Origin: UBA652 sp964598235
GTDB taxonomy: Bacteria; Pseudomonadota; Gammaproteobacteria; Nitrosococcales; Methylophagaceae
NCBI GenBank assembly: GCA_964598235.1
Contig: CAZRAY010000019.1
Span: 1 to 34,150 of the forward strand
Reading direction: 5' to 3'
DNA: 34,150 bases
Shown here: in pieces, positions 1-8,256 of the stretch
Position numbering within the stretch: position 1 is the stretch's first letter
Layout: every line of letters begins with the position of its first letter
Position numbers and translations under genes: made by a program
Notes under the pieces: generated by a model
Told to the model about the DNA's origin: nothing
What the model saw: only the letters and a program-made list of their open reading frames with translations
Databases searched by the model: none

Positions 1-87
1 ATGGACGGCATTGGGGCTTGCATTCCCGACATTTCTATCCCTATTCCTACTGGGGTCCAAGATATCGATATAGACATTAGCGAGTAG
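1..87 (+). CDS. 3' end of an unrecognised gene, or a 28-codon ORF
   Basis: The frame starting at base 1 is open and ends with TAG at 85-87. It happens to begin with ATG, but the window edge prevents telling a start from an internal Met. The residues are rich in Ile, Asp and Pro (an IPDISIPIPTG stretch, then DIDIDISE at the end). I recognise no domain. It may be the C-terminus of a gene running in from the left. Only 64 bases separate it from the next gene's start. Confidence 0.25.
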   Translation: MDGIGACIPDISIPIPTGVQDIDIDISE

Positions 88-151
88 GGCTACTGCTAAG
101 AATAAATAACTGTTATGCTTTCTGTGATTTTTGTTACAGAGAGCGGTGAAC

Positions 152-2899
152 ATGGAAAGCCTTATTTTCATTCTTGCGGGACTTTTTATCGGCGGGCTGG
201 TGCTTGGTGATGAAGGCATACTGCTTGGTGGCTTGATGGGGCTGGCTTTTAGCATGATCGTGTCGCTTAAGGGGCGTGTTTCGATATTAGAACAGGCTTT
301 GGAAAAGAAAGAACAACCCGCGACAGATACCCTACAAGAAGATGTTTTTCCTCAGCGAACGAAAGCGATGGCGGCCTCCGAGGCGGTTTCTGAACAGACC
401 GCCGAATTAGATCAAATTTTAGCATCGGCGATAGCCGTCGAAGCTCCCATTCCGAATGTGATAACAGCCGCTGAACCACTCGAGCCAGAGCGGGATGACT
501 GGGAGGAGCGAGCTCTCCGCCCTGTAGAAAAAGAATCAACAAATAATTTGCCGATAGATAAATTTTTCACGATGGTGCGAGAGTTTTTCACCACGGGCAA
601 TGTGGTGGTGAAAGTGGGTGCGGTGGTGTTGTTTTTTGGTGTGGCATTTTTGCTGAAGTATGCAGCAGAGAGGAGCCTGTTTCCGATAGAATTCCGCTTG
701 ATGGGGGTGGCCGCCGCCGGGATTGCTGCGTTGGTGTTGGGCTGGCGGCTGCGGCGGGAGCAGCTTGAATATGGCCTGATTTTGCAGGGAGTGGGTATTG
801 GCGTGTTATACCTTACCGCTTTTGCTGCCGCCAAGTTTTACCATGTTATCCCTATTGGCTTTACCTTGATTATGATGTTGCTGCTGGTGATCCTAGCGGG
901 CGTATTAGCGATAAAGCAAGATGCAAAATCATTGGCTATTTTTGGTGCGGTAGGTGGCTTTTTAGCGCCGATCTTGATGTCGACAGGCAGTGGTAGTCAT
1001 GTCATGTTGTTCTCATACTATGCATTGTTAAATATCGGCGTATTGGGATTGGCATGGTTTAAATCTTGGCGCTTGCTCAATTTAATTGGTTTTGGCTTTA
1101 CGTTTATTATCAGTGCAATGTGGGGCTATAAAGCGTATCAAGCGGATTATTTTATCTCGACAGAGCCATTTTTAATCATATTCTTCTTGTTCTACCTGAT
1201 TATTTCAATCTTGTTTGCCCACAGGCAAGCGCCACAGTTGCGCGGCTATGTAGATGGCACCTTGGTCTTTGGTTTGCCCTTCGTGGTGTTTGCCTTGCAA
1301 AGCCGGTTGGTGGCGCCCTTTGAATATGGCGGTGCGATATCAGCAGCAGCCATGGGCGGCTTATATCTTTGCTTAGCAAAATACCTATGGAAACCTGAAA
1401 AAGACGGGGTAAAGCTGTTGGCAGAATCTTTTCTGGCGCTGGGGATCGTATTTGTGAGTTTGGCGATTCCGTTGGCATTAGATGGTCGCTGGACGGCGGC
1501 AGTCTGGTCTCTAGAAGGCGCGGCATTAGTGTGGATTGGCTTGCGGCAGTCGGAAATTATTTCGCGTGGTTTTGGGTTGTTGCTAGCATTCGGTGCGGGC
1601 ATGGTGTTTCTTGAGAATATCCATGACGCCTTACCGATGAGTATGCCCATTTTGAATAGCGCCTTTATTGGTATGGCATTAGTGGGTTTTGCAGCACTGT
1701 TGATCGCGTATCTCTATGATAAGAATCAAGAAAAATGTATCCCTTTTGAGCGGCAATTAAGTGTGGTGATTGTGGCATGGGGTTTGCTGTGGTGGTTTGC
1801 GGCAGGATTGATTGAGATTGAGCGTTTTGTGCCGAGGGATTATCAGCTAAAAGTGGGTTTATTGTTTATTGCTTTAACCACCTTCGGCCAGCTTGTTTTG
1901 AGCCATAAATTAAATTGGTCTCGGATTTTATTATCTTCTATTTTGCTGACGCCGATACTATTGCTGATATTCGTAGGCAGTGCTGTGGTGACGTATGACG
2001 ATAGTCCGCTTGCCTATCTAGGCTTTTTGGCATGGCCGACTGCATTGGCTGTGCATCTGATGGTGTTGTGTAAACATGAGCAGATATGGCCGACAGGGTT
2101 AATGAGATTATGGCATGCGGCAGGCGTTGCGATAGTCATTCTGCTGCTAGGCTGGGTGGCGTTCTCATGGATTGATGGGTTTAGCGGGTTATCTCGTGTC
2201 TGGTCAAGCTGCGCCTTTGCAATAACGTGTGTGGTGGCGGGAGGTGCCTTGATGAGGAAGGGGAATCAGGTGGCTTGGCCTGTGGGTCAATTTAAGCAGG
2301 CTTATTATACCTGGGGCTTATTGCCGATTATGGCACTGCTGTTAGTCTGGCAATTTATTTGGTTTTCTGATGCGGCGGACTCACGTTTATTTTCTTATAT
2401 ACCCGTGCTTAACCTGCTTGATCTCACGCAGGCATTGGTATTTATAGTAATGGGCTATTGGTTGTGGTTTATCAATTGCGAAAAAGAGACACAATTATTG
2501 TCGATGCCGCCGCGTTTTATTTTTGGAGCGATGGCCGCAATGGGATTTGCGTGGGTCAATGTGGTGATGGCGCGCACCGTGCATTCTTTTGCGGGTGTTA
2601 ATTATAACTTTAGCGCATTGATGGCTTCAGATAGCTTTCAGATGGCGGCTTCAATTGTATGGACGCTGATTGCAATATTATTCATGATGATTTCATCTAA
2701 GCGGGCATCGCGGCTATTTTGGTTTGCAGGCGCAGGCTTGTTGGCGCTGGTTGTGGTTAAACTGTTCTTTATTGATTTAGCGGGCAGTGGCTCAATTTCA
2801 CGGATCGTTTCGTTCTTGGTGGTGGGGGTATTGATGCTGGTGGTGGGTTATTTTTCGCCACTGCCACCCAAATCAAAACAAGCAGATATTTTGAGATAA
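152..2899 (+). CDS. DUF2339-family polytopic inner-membrane protein
   Basis: A 915-residue protein of about two dozen hydrophobic helices. The first segment (ESLIFILAGLFIGGLVLGDEG) is followed by a soluble stretch from about residue 35 to 130 that starts with a short heptad-like part (VSILEQALEKKEQ) and is acidic and Ala-rich. From about residue 145 (FFTTGNVVVKVGAVVLFFGV) it is almost continuously membrane-embedded. This layout matches DUF2339 (COG5373) proteins, which are of similar size and have no settled function. The reading frame extends to a TTG at 131, but the ATG at 152 gives the usual short N-terminus before the first helix, so I chose it. It precedes miaB by 54 bases and may be transcribed with it. 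The product is well supported as a membrane protein; its role is unknown. Confidence 0.85.
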   Translation: MESLIFILAGLFIGGLVLGDEGILLGGLMGLAFSMIVSLKGRVSILEQALEKKEQPATDTLQEDVFPQRTKAMAASEAVSEQTAELDQILASAIAVEAPIPNVITAAEPLEPERDDWEERALRPVEKESTNNLPIDKFFTMVREFFTTGNVVVKVGAVVLFFGVAFLLKYAAERSLFPIEFRLMGVAAAGIAALVLGWRLRREQLEYGLILQGVGIGVLYLTAFAAAKFYHVIPIGFTLIMMLLLVILAGVLAIKQDAKSLAIFGAVGGFLAPILMSTGSGSHVMLFSYYALLNIGVLGLAWFKSWRLLNLIGFGFTFIISAMWGYKAYQADYFISTEPFLIIFFLFYLIISILFAHRQAPQLRGYVDGTLVFGLPFVVFALQSRLVAPFEYGGAISAAAMGGLYLCLAKYLWKPEKDGVKLLAESFLALGIVFVSLAIPLALDGRWTAAVWSLEGAALVWIGLRQSEIISRGFGLLLAFGAGMVFLENIHDALPMSMPILNSAFIGMALVGFAALLIAYLYDKNQEKCIPFERQLSVVIVAWGLLWWFAAGLIEIERFVPRDYQLKVGLLFIALTTFGQLVLSHKLNWSRILLSSILLTPILLLIFVGSAVVTYDDSPLAYLGFLAWPTALAVHLMVLCKHEQIWPTGLMRLWHAAGVAIVILLLGWVAFSWIDGFSGLSRVWSSCAFAITCVVAGGALMRKGNQVAWPVGQFKQAYYTWGLLPIMALLLVWQFIWFSDAADSRLFSYIPVLNLLDLTQALVFIVMGYWLWFINCEKETQLLSMPPRFIFGAMAAMGFAWVNVVMARTVHSFAGVNYNFSALMASDSFQMAASIVWTLIAILFMMISSKRASRLFWFAGAGLLALVVVKLFFIDLAGSGSISRIVSFLVVGVLMLVVGYFSPLPPKSKQADILR

Positions 2900-2953
2900 G
2901 CCCAGAAAGGGCGTATCCTATCCCTCTGTTTATTGAGGAATTTAAGTCGCCGA

Positions 2954-4366
2954 ATGGCTGGAAAATTATTTATTAGAACGATGGGTTGCCAGATGAATGA
3001 GTATGACTCATCGAAGATGGCAGAGGTGCTGGCCGAATCACATCAGTTGGAAGTGACGGAAGCAGCCGAAGAGGCAGATGTATTGTTACTCAATACCTGC
3101 TCTATCCGTGAGAAGGCGCAGGAGAAGGTGTTTCATCAGCTGGGCCGTTGGCGAAAGCTGAAAGAACAGCGCCCTGATATTATGATCGGCGTGGGCGGCT
3201 GTGTGGCGAGCCAGGAAGGTAAGGCGATTCGCAAGCGTGCGCCGTATGTTGACGTTATTTTTGGCCCGCAAACTTTGCATCGCTTGCCTGGCATGTTGGA
3301 TCAGGTGCGCAAATCGCATCAACCGCAACTTGATATTTCATTCCCCGAAATCGAAAAGTTTGATCACTTACCCGCCCCAAAAATGGATGGGCCATCGGCG
3401 TTTGTATCAATTATGGAAGGCTGCAGTAAATATTGTACGTTTTGTGTGGTGCCTTATACCCGTGGCGAGGAAGTGAGTCGGCCAGTTGATAGTGTGTTGG
3501 CGGAGATTAAGTTGCTGGCGGCGCAGGGCGTGCGCGAGGTGAATTTATTAGGCCAGAATGTGAATTCATATCAGGGCGAGATGGGTGATGGTGAACCTAT
3601 CGATTTGGCGATGATGATCCATTATGTGGCGGCGATTGAGGGCATTGATCGCATTCGATTTACGACCTCCCACCCCGTTGAATTTTCGGATAGTTTGATT
3701 GAGGCTTATGGCGAGGTGCCGGAATTAGTGAGCCATTTGCATCTGCCCGTTCAATCCGGTTCGGATCGCATTTTGGCGATGATGAAGCGTGGGCATACGG
3801 TGGCAGAATATACGGCCAAGTTGGCGCGTTTGCGTGAGATCCGGCCTGATATTAGCTTATCCAGCGATTTTATTATTGGCTTCCCGAATGAGGAAGAGGC
3901 TGATTTTGAGGCGACGATGGATTTGATCAATGCAGTGAAATTCGATCATTCATTTAGCTTCATTTATAGCGCCCGCCCAGGTACACCTGCGGCGGCATTT
4001 GACGATACGATTCCAACCGATGTGAAAAAACAGCGTTTGCAGATCATGCAAGATCGTTTGCGTGAATTAGAAACAGCTTATAGCGTCGCGATGGTCGGTT
4101 CGATTCAGCGTGTGTTGGTGGAGCGCGATTCACAGCGTGGCGATGGACAATTAGCAGGTCGCACGGAGAATAATCGGGTGGTGAATTTTGAAGGTGACCC
4201 ACGATTGATTGGTGAATTTGTGGATGTGACGATTACAGAAGGATTAGTGAATTCTTTGCGTGGCGAGTTGGTGGCTTCATCAGTGCCTGCTGGGGTGATG
4301 GATAAAGTGCTTAAAACAGAGAAGAAGGTGAATAGTTTGGCGACAATTGCAGTGGTAACAGGGTAA
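2954..4366 (+). CDS. miaB: tRNA-2-methylthio-N6-isopentenyladenosine(37) synthase MiaB
   Basis: Radical-SAM methylthiotransferase that adds the 2-methylthio group to i6A37 in tRNAs reading UNN codons. Counting from the ATG at 2954 (470 residues), the N-terminal UPF0004 domain has its three cluster-binding cysteines at 12 (TMGCQMNEYDS), 49 (NTCSIREK) and 83 (GGCVASQEG). The radical-SAM cluster motif is CxxxCxxC at 157, 161 and 164. A TRAM domain occupies roughly the last 70 residues. The longer frame from a TTG at 2933 would add seven residues not seen in MiaB proteins, which normally begin just before the K-L-x-I-x-T-x-GCQMNEYDS block. It is the first gene of the conserved miaB-phoH-ybeY-corC-lnt cluster, and its stop codon overlaps the next start by one base (TAATG). 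Confidence 0.97.
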   Translation: MAGKLFIRTMGCQMNEYDSSKMAEVLAESHQLEVTEAAEEADVLLLNTCSIREKAQEKVFHQLGRWRKLKEQRPDIMIGVGGCVASQEGKAIRKRAPYVDVIFGPQTLHRLPGMLDQVRKSHQPQLDISFPEIEKFDHLPAPKMDGPSAFVSIMEGCSKYCTFCVVPYTRGEEVSRPVDSVLAEIKLLAAQGVREVNLLGQNVNSYQGEMGDGEPIDLAMMIHYVAAIEGIDRIRFTTSHPVEFSDSLIEAYGEVPELVSHLHLPVQSGSDRILAMMKRGHTVAEYTAKLARLREIRPDISLSSDFIIGFPNEEEADFEATMDLINAVKFDHSFSFIYSARPGTPAAAFDDTIPTDVKKQRLQIMQDRLRELETAYSVAMVGSIQRVLVERDSQRGDGQLAGRTENNRVVNFEGDPRLIGEFVDVTITEGLVNSLRGELVASSVPAGVMDKVLKTEKKVNSLATIAVVTG

Positions 4367-5388
4367 TGGCGACAGTGAATGCGGTAGAAGACGTGGATGT
4401 GATTCAATTTGAATTGACGCCGATGGATAATGTGCGGCTGGCGAATTTATGTGGGCATTTGGATGAACATTTGCGAATGATTGAGCGCGGACTGGATGTC
4501 TCGATCAGCAATCGCGGTGTGCGTTTTCAATTAAGCGGTGTGCCCGCAGCTTTAACAGCGGCAGAGCGGGCGATTCAAGATTTATACCGCGAGACAGCGC
4601 GCGGTATTTTATTGCCAGACCAAGTACATTTGGCCTTGCGAGAGGCAGGCGCACAATTAGGCGCGAAGATTAAAATCGATAATATTGCAGGCGATCAACC
4701 GGAGGTGAGCATTAAAACCAAACGCGGTTTAGTGAAGCCACGCGGTAAGCATCAGCAAGATTATTTACGCCAGATTATGACCCATGATATTAGCTTTGGC
4801 GTGGGCCCTGCGGGAACGGGGAAAACCTATTTAGCGGTCGCCGCCGCGGTGGAGGCGCTGGAGCGGGATTTTGCGCGACGGATTGTATTGGTGCGCCCTG
4901 CAGTAGAAGCAGGCGAGAAGCTGGGGTTTTTGCCGGGTGATTTGAGCCAGAAAGTGGATCCGTATTTACGCCCGCTTTACGATGCCTTATATGAAATGCT
5001 GGGCTTTGAAAAAGTGGCGAAGTTGATTGAGCGTAATGTGATCGAAATCGCACCGTTGGCCTATATGCGTGGTCGTACATTGAATGAATCCTTCATTATT
5101 TTAGATGAAGCACAGAATACGACTAAAGAACAGATGAAGATGTTTTTAACTCGCTTGGGCTATAGCTCAACAGCCGTGATTACGGGTGATATTACACAGG
5201 TGGATTTACCGCGTGGTCAGACGTCTGGCTTGAAGGATGCCATTCGGGTTTTGAATGGCGTAGACGGCATTGGCTTTACCTTCTTTGATGCGGACGATGT
5301 AGTACGTCATAGCTTGGTGCAGAAGGTGATTGTGGCGTATGACAAAGCTGAAAAGGCGAGCGATCAAGAGAATAACGCTCGGTCGTGA
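4366..5388 (+). CDS. ybeZ: PhoH-family ATPase (YbeZ)
   Basis: Cytoplasmic PhoH-like P-loop NTPase of 340 residues that works with YbeY in RNA and ribosome metabolism. The first 140 residues form the N-terminal part typical of YbeZ. The Walker A motif GPAGTGKT is at about 147-154, and the Walker B/DEAQ motif (IILDEAQNT) at about 244-252. Between them is VRPAVEAGEKLGFLPGD, a hallmark of the family. The gene starts on the last base of the miaB stop and overlaps the ybeY GTG start by four bases, so translation is probably coupled. The name phoH comes from E. coli phosphate-starvation work; no Pho box is visible here and the gene lies inside an operon. Confidence 0.95.
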   Translation: MATVNAVEDVDVIQFELTPMDNVRLANLCGHLDEHLRMIERGLDVSISNRGVRFQLSGVPAALTAAERAIQDLYRETARGILLPDQVHLALREAGAQLGAKIKIDNIAGDQPEVSIKTKRGLVKPRGKHQQDYLRQIMTHDISFGVGPAGTGKTYLAVAAAVEALERDFARRIVLVRPAVEAGEKLGFLPGDLSQKVDPYLRPLYDALYEMLGFEKVAKLIERNVIEIAPLAYMRGRTLNESFIILDEAQNTTKEQMKMFLTRLGYSSTAVITGDITQVDLPRGQTSGLKDAIRVLNGVDGIGFTFFDADDVVRHSLVQKVIVAYDKAEKASDQENNARS

Positions 5389-5840
5389 GCATTACCTTAG
5401 ATTTACAAAATGCCTACGAAGGCGCGGTGCCGAGTGAGGCCAGCTTCCAGCAGTGGTTAGATGCGGCGCTGGGCAAGCTAGATGAAGAGTTGGAGCTGAG
5501 TATTCGGCTGGTAGATGAAGCTGAAAGCGCGACATTGAATGAGACCTATCGCGGCAAAAAAGGGCCAACGAATGTGCTCTCTTTTCCATTTGATGCACCG
5601 ATTGAGTTATCGCCACGATTATTGGGCGATTTGGTCATGTGTGCGCCAGTGGTGCGTGCGGAAGCTGAGCAGCAGCAGAAAAAAGAAACAGATCATTGGG
5701 CGCATATGACGGTTCATGGTTGCCTGCATTTATTGGGCTACGATCATATTATCGACAATGAAGCCGAAGCAATGGAAGCGTTGGAAAAAAAGATATTGAA
5801 TACACTAGAGATTGCAGATCCCTATGAGGAAAATCAATAA
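5385..5840 (+). CDS. ybeY: Endoribonuclease / rRNA maturation factor YbeY
   Basis: Single-domain UPF0054 metalloprotein of 151 residues, a normal length. It acts in 16S rRNA 3'-end maturation and ribosome quality control. The zinc-binding signature HGxLHLxGYDH is at residues 111-121 with histidines 111, 115 and 121. The upstream block KGPTNVLSFPFD is also typical. Translation begins at a GTG that overlaps the phoH stop (GTGA), an arrangement expected for coupled translation. The TAA is immediately followed by the corC ATG. Confidence 0.95.
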   Translation: MSITLDLQNAYEGAVPSEASFQQWLDAALGKLDEELELSIRLVDEAESATLNETYRGKKGPTNVLSFPFDAPIELSPRLLGDLVMCAPVVRAEAEQQQKKETDHWAHMTVHGCLHLLGYDHIIDNEAEAMEALEKKILNTLEIADPYEENQ

Positions 5841-6725
5841 ATGAGTGAAGAACGTTCGACAACTAATCGATCAAGGTCAGACCGATCCTGGATAGATAAA
5901 TTAAGCAGTATTTTTCAGGAGCCAAAAGACAGCGAAGAATTGCTTATGCTATTGCGGTCGGCATCTGAAAATAAAATATTAGATGCGGATATGCTGGCGA
6001 TTATTGAGGGAGGATTAGGCGTGTCACAGATGCAGGCGCGCGATATTATGATTCCACGTTCGCAGATTGTAATGGTGTCTCGTGACGCATCGCAGGCAGA
6101 TGTGTTGAAGCAAGTGACTGAGGCGGCGCATTCTCGTTTCCCCGTTATTGATGATGACCGCGATGATGTCATCGGTATTTTATTGGCCAAAGATTTACTC
6201 ACAGCGATTGTATCTGCTGGTCGTTTTGAATTTGATTTGCGTGAAATCTTACGGCCAGCTGTATTCATCCCTGAAAGCAAACGCTTAAATGTGTTGCTAC
6301 GAGAATTTCGCACACGACGAAATCATATGGCGATTGTAGTCGATGAATATGGTGGTGTTGCGGGCATGGTGACGATTGAAAATGTATTGGAGCAGATCGT
6401 CGGCGAGATTGAGGATGAGCATGACGTAGACGAAGTGGCGGCGATTTTGAAGCGTAGCGATACGGAATACCATATCAAAGCACTGACCGAAATTGATGAA
6501 TTTAATGATTATTTCAAAATGGATTGGAGTGATGATGAATTTGATACGATTGGCGGTTTGGTGACACAACGATTTGGACATTTACCCGAGCGCGATGAAA
6601 AAATTACAATTGAGAATTTTCAATTTAAAGTCGTGCGGGCCGATAACCGACGAGTGCATTTATTTGAAATGACGATTTTGCCAGAAGCAGGCGAAGAGCT
6701 TCCTGCGATGGAGCAAGATAATTAA
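5841..6725 (+). CDS. corC: CorC/HlyC-type CBS-domain protein (YbeX)
   Basis: A 294-residue soluble protein of the CorC (YbeX) family, linked to magnesium/cobalt efflux and, in E. coli, to ribosome metabolism. A tandem CBS pair covers about residues 65-190: the first includes ARDIMIPRSQIVMVS and FPVIDDDRDDVIGILLAKD, the second ILRPAVFIPESKRLNVLL and MAIVVDEYGGVAGMVTIEN. The C-terminal CorC_HlyC domain runs from about 205 to 285 (DEFDTIGGLV, FGHLPERDE). There is no membrane domain, as expected for YbeX rather than the larger YfjD/CorB proteins. It starts directly after the ybeY stop and is followed by a 54-base gap before lnt. Confidence 0.94.
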   Translation: MSEERSTTNRSRSDRSWIDKLSSIFQEPKDSEELLMLLRSASENKILDADMLAIIEGGLGVSQMQARDIMIPRSQIVMVSRDASQADVLKQVTEAAHSRFPVIDDDRDDVIGILLAKDLLTAIVSAGRFEFDLREILRPAVFIPESKRLNVLLREFRTRRNHMAIVVDEYGGVAGMVTIENVLEQIVGEIEDEHDVDEVAAILKRSDTEYHIKALTEIDEFNDYFKMDWSDDEFDTIGGLVTQRFGHLPERDEKITIENFQFKVVRADNRRVHLFEMTILPEAGEELPAMEQDN

Positions 6726-6747
6726 ATCGCTTAAACAATTTGCATCC

Positions 6748-6777
6748 AAAGCTCTCTCCCCAGCAAACGAGGGCTTT
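6748..6777 (+). promoter_or_regulatory. Hairpin covering the lnt ribosome binding site
   Basis: AAAGCTCTC at 6748-6756 pairs with GAGGGCTTT at 6769-6777 (nine pairs including one G-U), with a 12-base loop. The 3' arm contains the GAGG Shine-Dalgarno sequence, two bases before the lnt ATG at 6780. The stem would hide the ribosome binding site unless opened. There is no T-run, so it is not a good intrinsic terminator. Confidence 0.45.
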
Positions 6778-6779
6778 GA

Positions 6780-8255
6780 ATGCGCATCAATATAATGATC
6801 TTCCTTGCGGGTGCATTATTGCCACTTTCTCTGGCGCCTTTTTATGTTTACCCCATCGCATTATTGAGCTTGGCGGGATTATTTTGGGCTTGGCAAGATG
6901 CCACGCCGAGGCAAGCTGCATGGCGAGGCTGGTTATTTGGTTTAGGGATGTTCGGCGTGGGTACCTCATGGCTTTATGTTGCTTTTCATCAATTTGGTGG
7001 GATGAATATGGTTTTATCCGCTTTGATGACCCTTGTTTTTACTGCTTTTCTCGCAGGTATTATTGCCGCATTAGGCTGGCTACTAAAACGGGTCATGCCA
7101 GTGAACATGACCGCAAGAGACATGGTGCTTATTTTTCCGCTTGCATGGTTGGGCTTTGAATGGTTCAAAACCTGGTTTTTAACAGGCTTTCCGTGGTTAG
7201 AAGTAGGCATAGGGCAGGTGGATGGCGCTCTAGCGGGTTACATACCGATTATCGGTGTGCAAGGTGTGTCATTACTAACGGCGGTCATCGCCGCATGTTC
7301 ATTAGTGGCATGGCAGGAAAAATCATGGCGATATTTCTTACCTGCGGCGGCGATTTTGGTGGGAGCTGTAGGGTTAACCTTATTGACTTGGACGCAGCCA
7401 ATAGGCGCGCCGGTTAAAGTTGCTGTGATCCAAGGCAATATTCTGCAATCCTTAAAATGGGATCCTGAGCAAGCAGCTAAAACGTTGGCGGTTTACCGTG
7501 AATTAACCCGTGATAATTGGGATGCAGATGTGATTGTGTGGCCTGAAAATGCTTTGCCGGTGTTTTATCATCAGGCGCTAGAGACTTATTTAGAGCCTTT
7601 GGCAGAAGAAGCGCGCAAGACGAATACCGAGATTATTTTGGGCTTGCCTTATCAAGTGCCGGGTACGCAGGATTATCATAATTCGGCGGTATCGTTGGGT
7701 GGGGAGCGCAATTTTTATCATAAGCAGCGATTGGTACCGTTTGGTGAATATTTACCGTTGGCATCGATGTTGAAAGGGGTGATTGCCTTTTTTGATTTGC
7801 CGATGTCAGGTTTTGTGCCGGGCGCAAAGGGACAGGCTTTACTGAAAGTGGCGGGCGCGCCTGTGGGCGTATCGATTTGTTATGATGATGTATATCCGAG
7901 CGTGATCCGTGAAACAGTGCCGGAAGCAAGGATGCTGATTAACTTAAGCAATAATGCATGGTATGGTAATTCCTTAGCACCACACCAACATTTACAAATT
8001 GCTCGCGCTCGCGCTTTAGAAGTGGGCCGACCGATTATCCGTTCGACGACGAATGGTATTTCAGCGTTGATTGATCATCGCGGGAAGGTGATTGCACAAG
8101 CACCGCAACTTGAGCAAGCAGTGTTGCGCGGGAAAGTTGAATTGAGACAGGGTTCGACGGTGTATGTGACGTATGGACGCTGGATTTTAGGTGGCATCAT
8201 AGCGTTGATGATGGGTATTTGGATCATAGTGAGACAACGAGGAGGGAAGGCTTAG
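6780..8255 (+). CDS. lnt: Apolipoprotein N-acyltransferase
   Basis: Inner-membrane enzyme that transfers a third acyl chain to the N-terminal cysteine of lipoproteins, the last step of lipoprotein maturation before Lol export. Its 491 residues hold about six N-terminal membrane helices (to about residue 205), a periplasmic nitrilase domain and one C-terminal helix (GRWILGGIIALMMGIWIIV). The catalytic triad is visible: Glu256 (VWPEN), Lys315 (FYHKQRLVPFGEY) and Cys367 (SICYDD). The ATG at 6780 has a GAGG eight to eleven bases upstream that lies in a hairpin. It follows corC as in many gammaproteobacteria, and trkH begins one base after its stop. Confidence 0.96.
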   Translation: MRINIMIFLAGALLPLSLAPFYVYPIALLSLAGLFWAWQDATPRQAAWRGWLFGLGMFGVGTSWLYVAFHQFGGMNMVLSALMTLVFTAFLAGIIAALGWLLKRVMPVNMTARDMVLIFPLAWLGFEWFKTWFLTGFPWLEVGIGQVDGALAGYIPIIGVQGVSLLTAVIAACSLVAWQEKSWRYFLPAAAILVGAVGLTLLTWTQPIGAPVKVAVIQGNILQSLKWDPEQAAKTLAVYRELTRDNWDADVIVWPENALPVFYHQALETYLEPLAEEARKTNTEIILGLPYQVPGTQDYHNSAVSLGGERNFYHKQRLVPFGEYLPLASMLKGVIAFFDLPMSGFVPGAKGQALLKVAGAPVGVSICYDDVYPSVIRETVPEARMLINLSNNAWYGNSLAPHQHLQIARARALEVGRPIIRSTTNGISALIDHRGKVIAQAPQLEQAVLRGKVELRQGSTVYVTYGRWILGGIIALMMGIWIIVRQRGGKA

Positions 8256-8256
8256 C

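Noticed and set aside
2899..2953. Terminator between the DUF2339 gene and miaB
   Set aside because: The only inverted repeat (GCCC with GGGC) has four pairs and no T-run.
4790..5080. Long reading frame on the minus strand inside phoH
   Set aside because: It lies wholly within a gene with clear Walker motifs, and its translation is low-complexity and unlike any protein. The same applies to the other antisense frames inside genes of the window.
6740..7159. A plus-strand frame of 139 codons overlapping the start of lnt
   Set aside because: It shares sequence with lnt in another frame; lnt has the full catalytic triad and the correct start, and the competing frame has no recognisable content.
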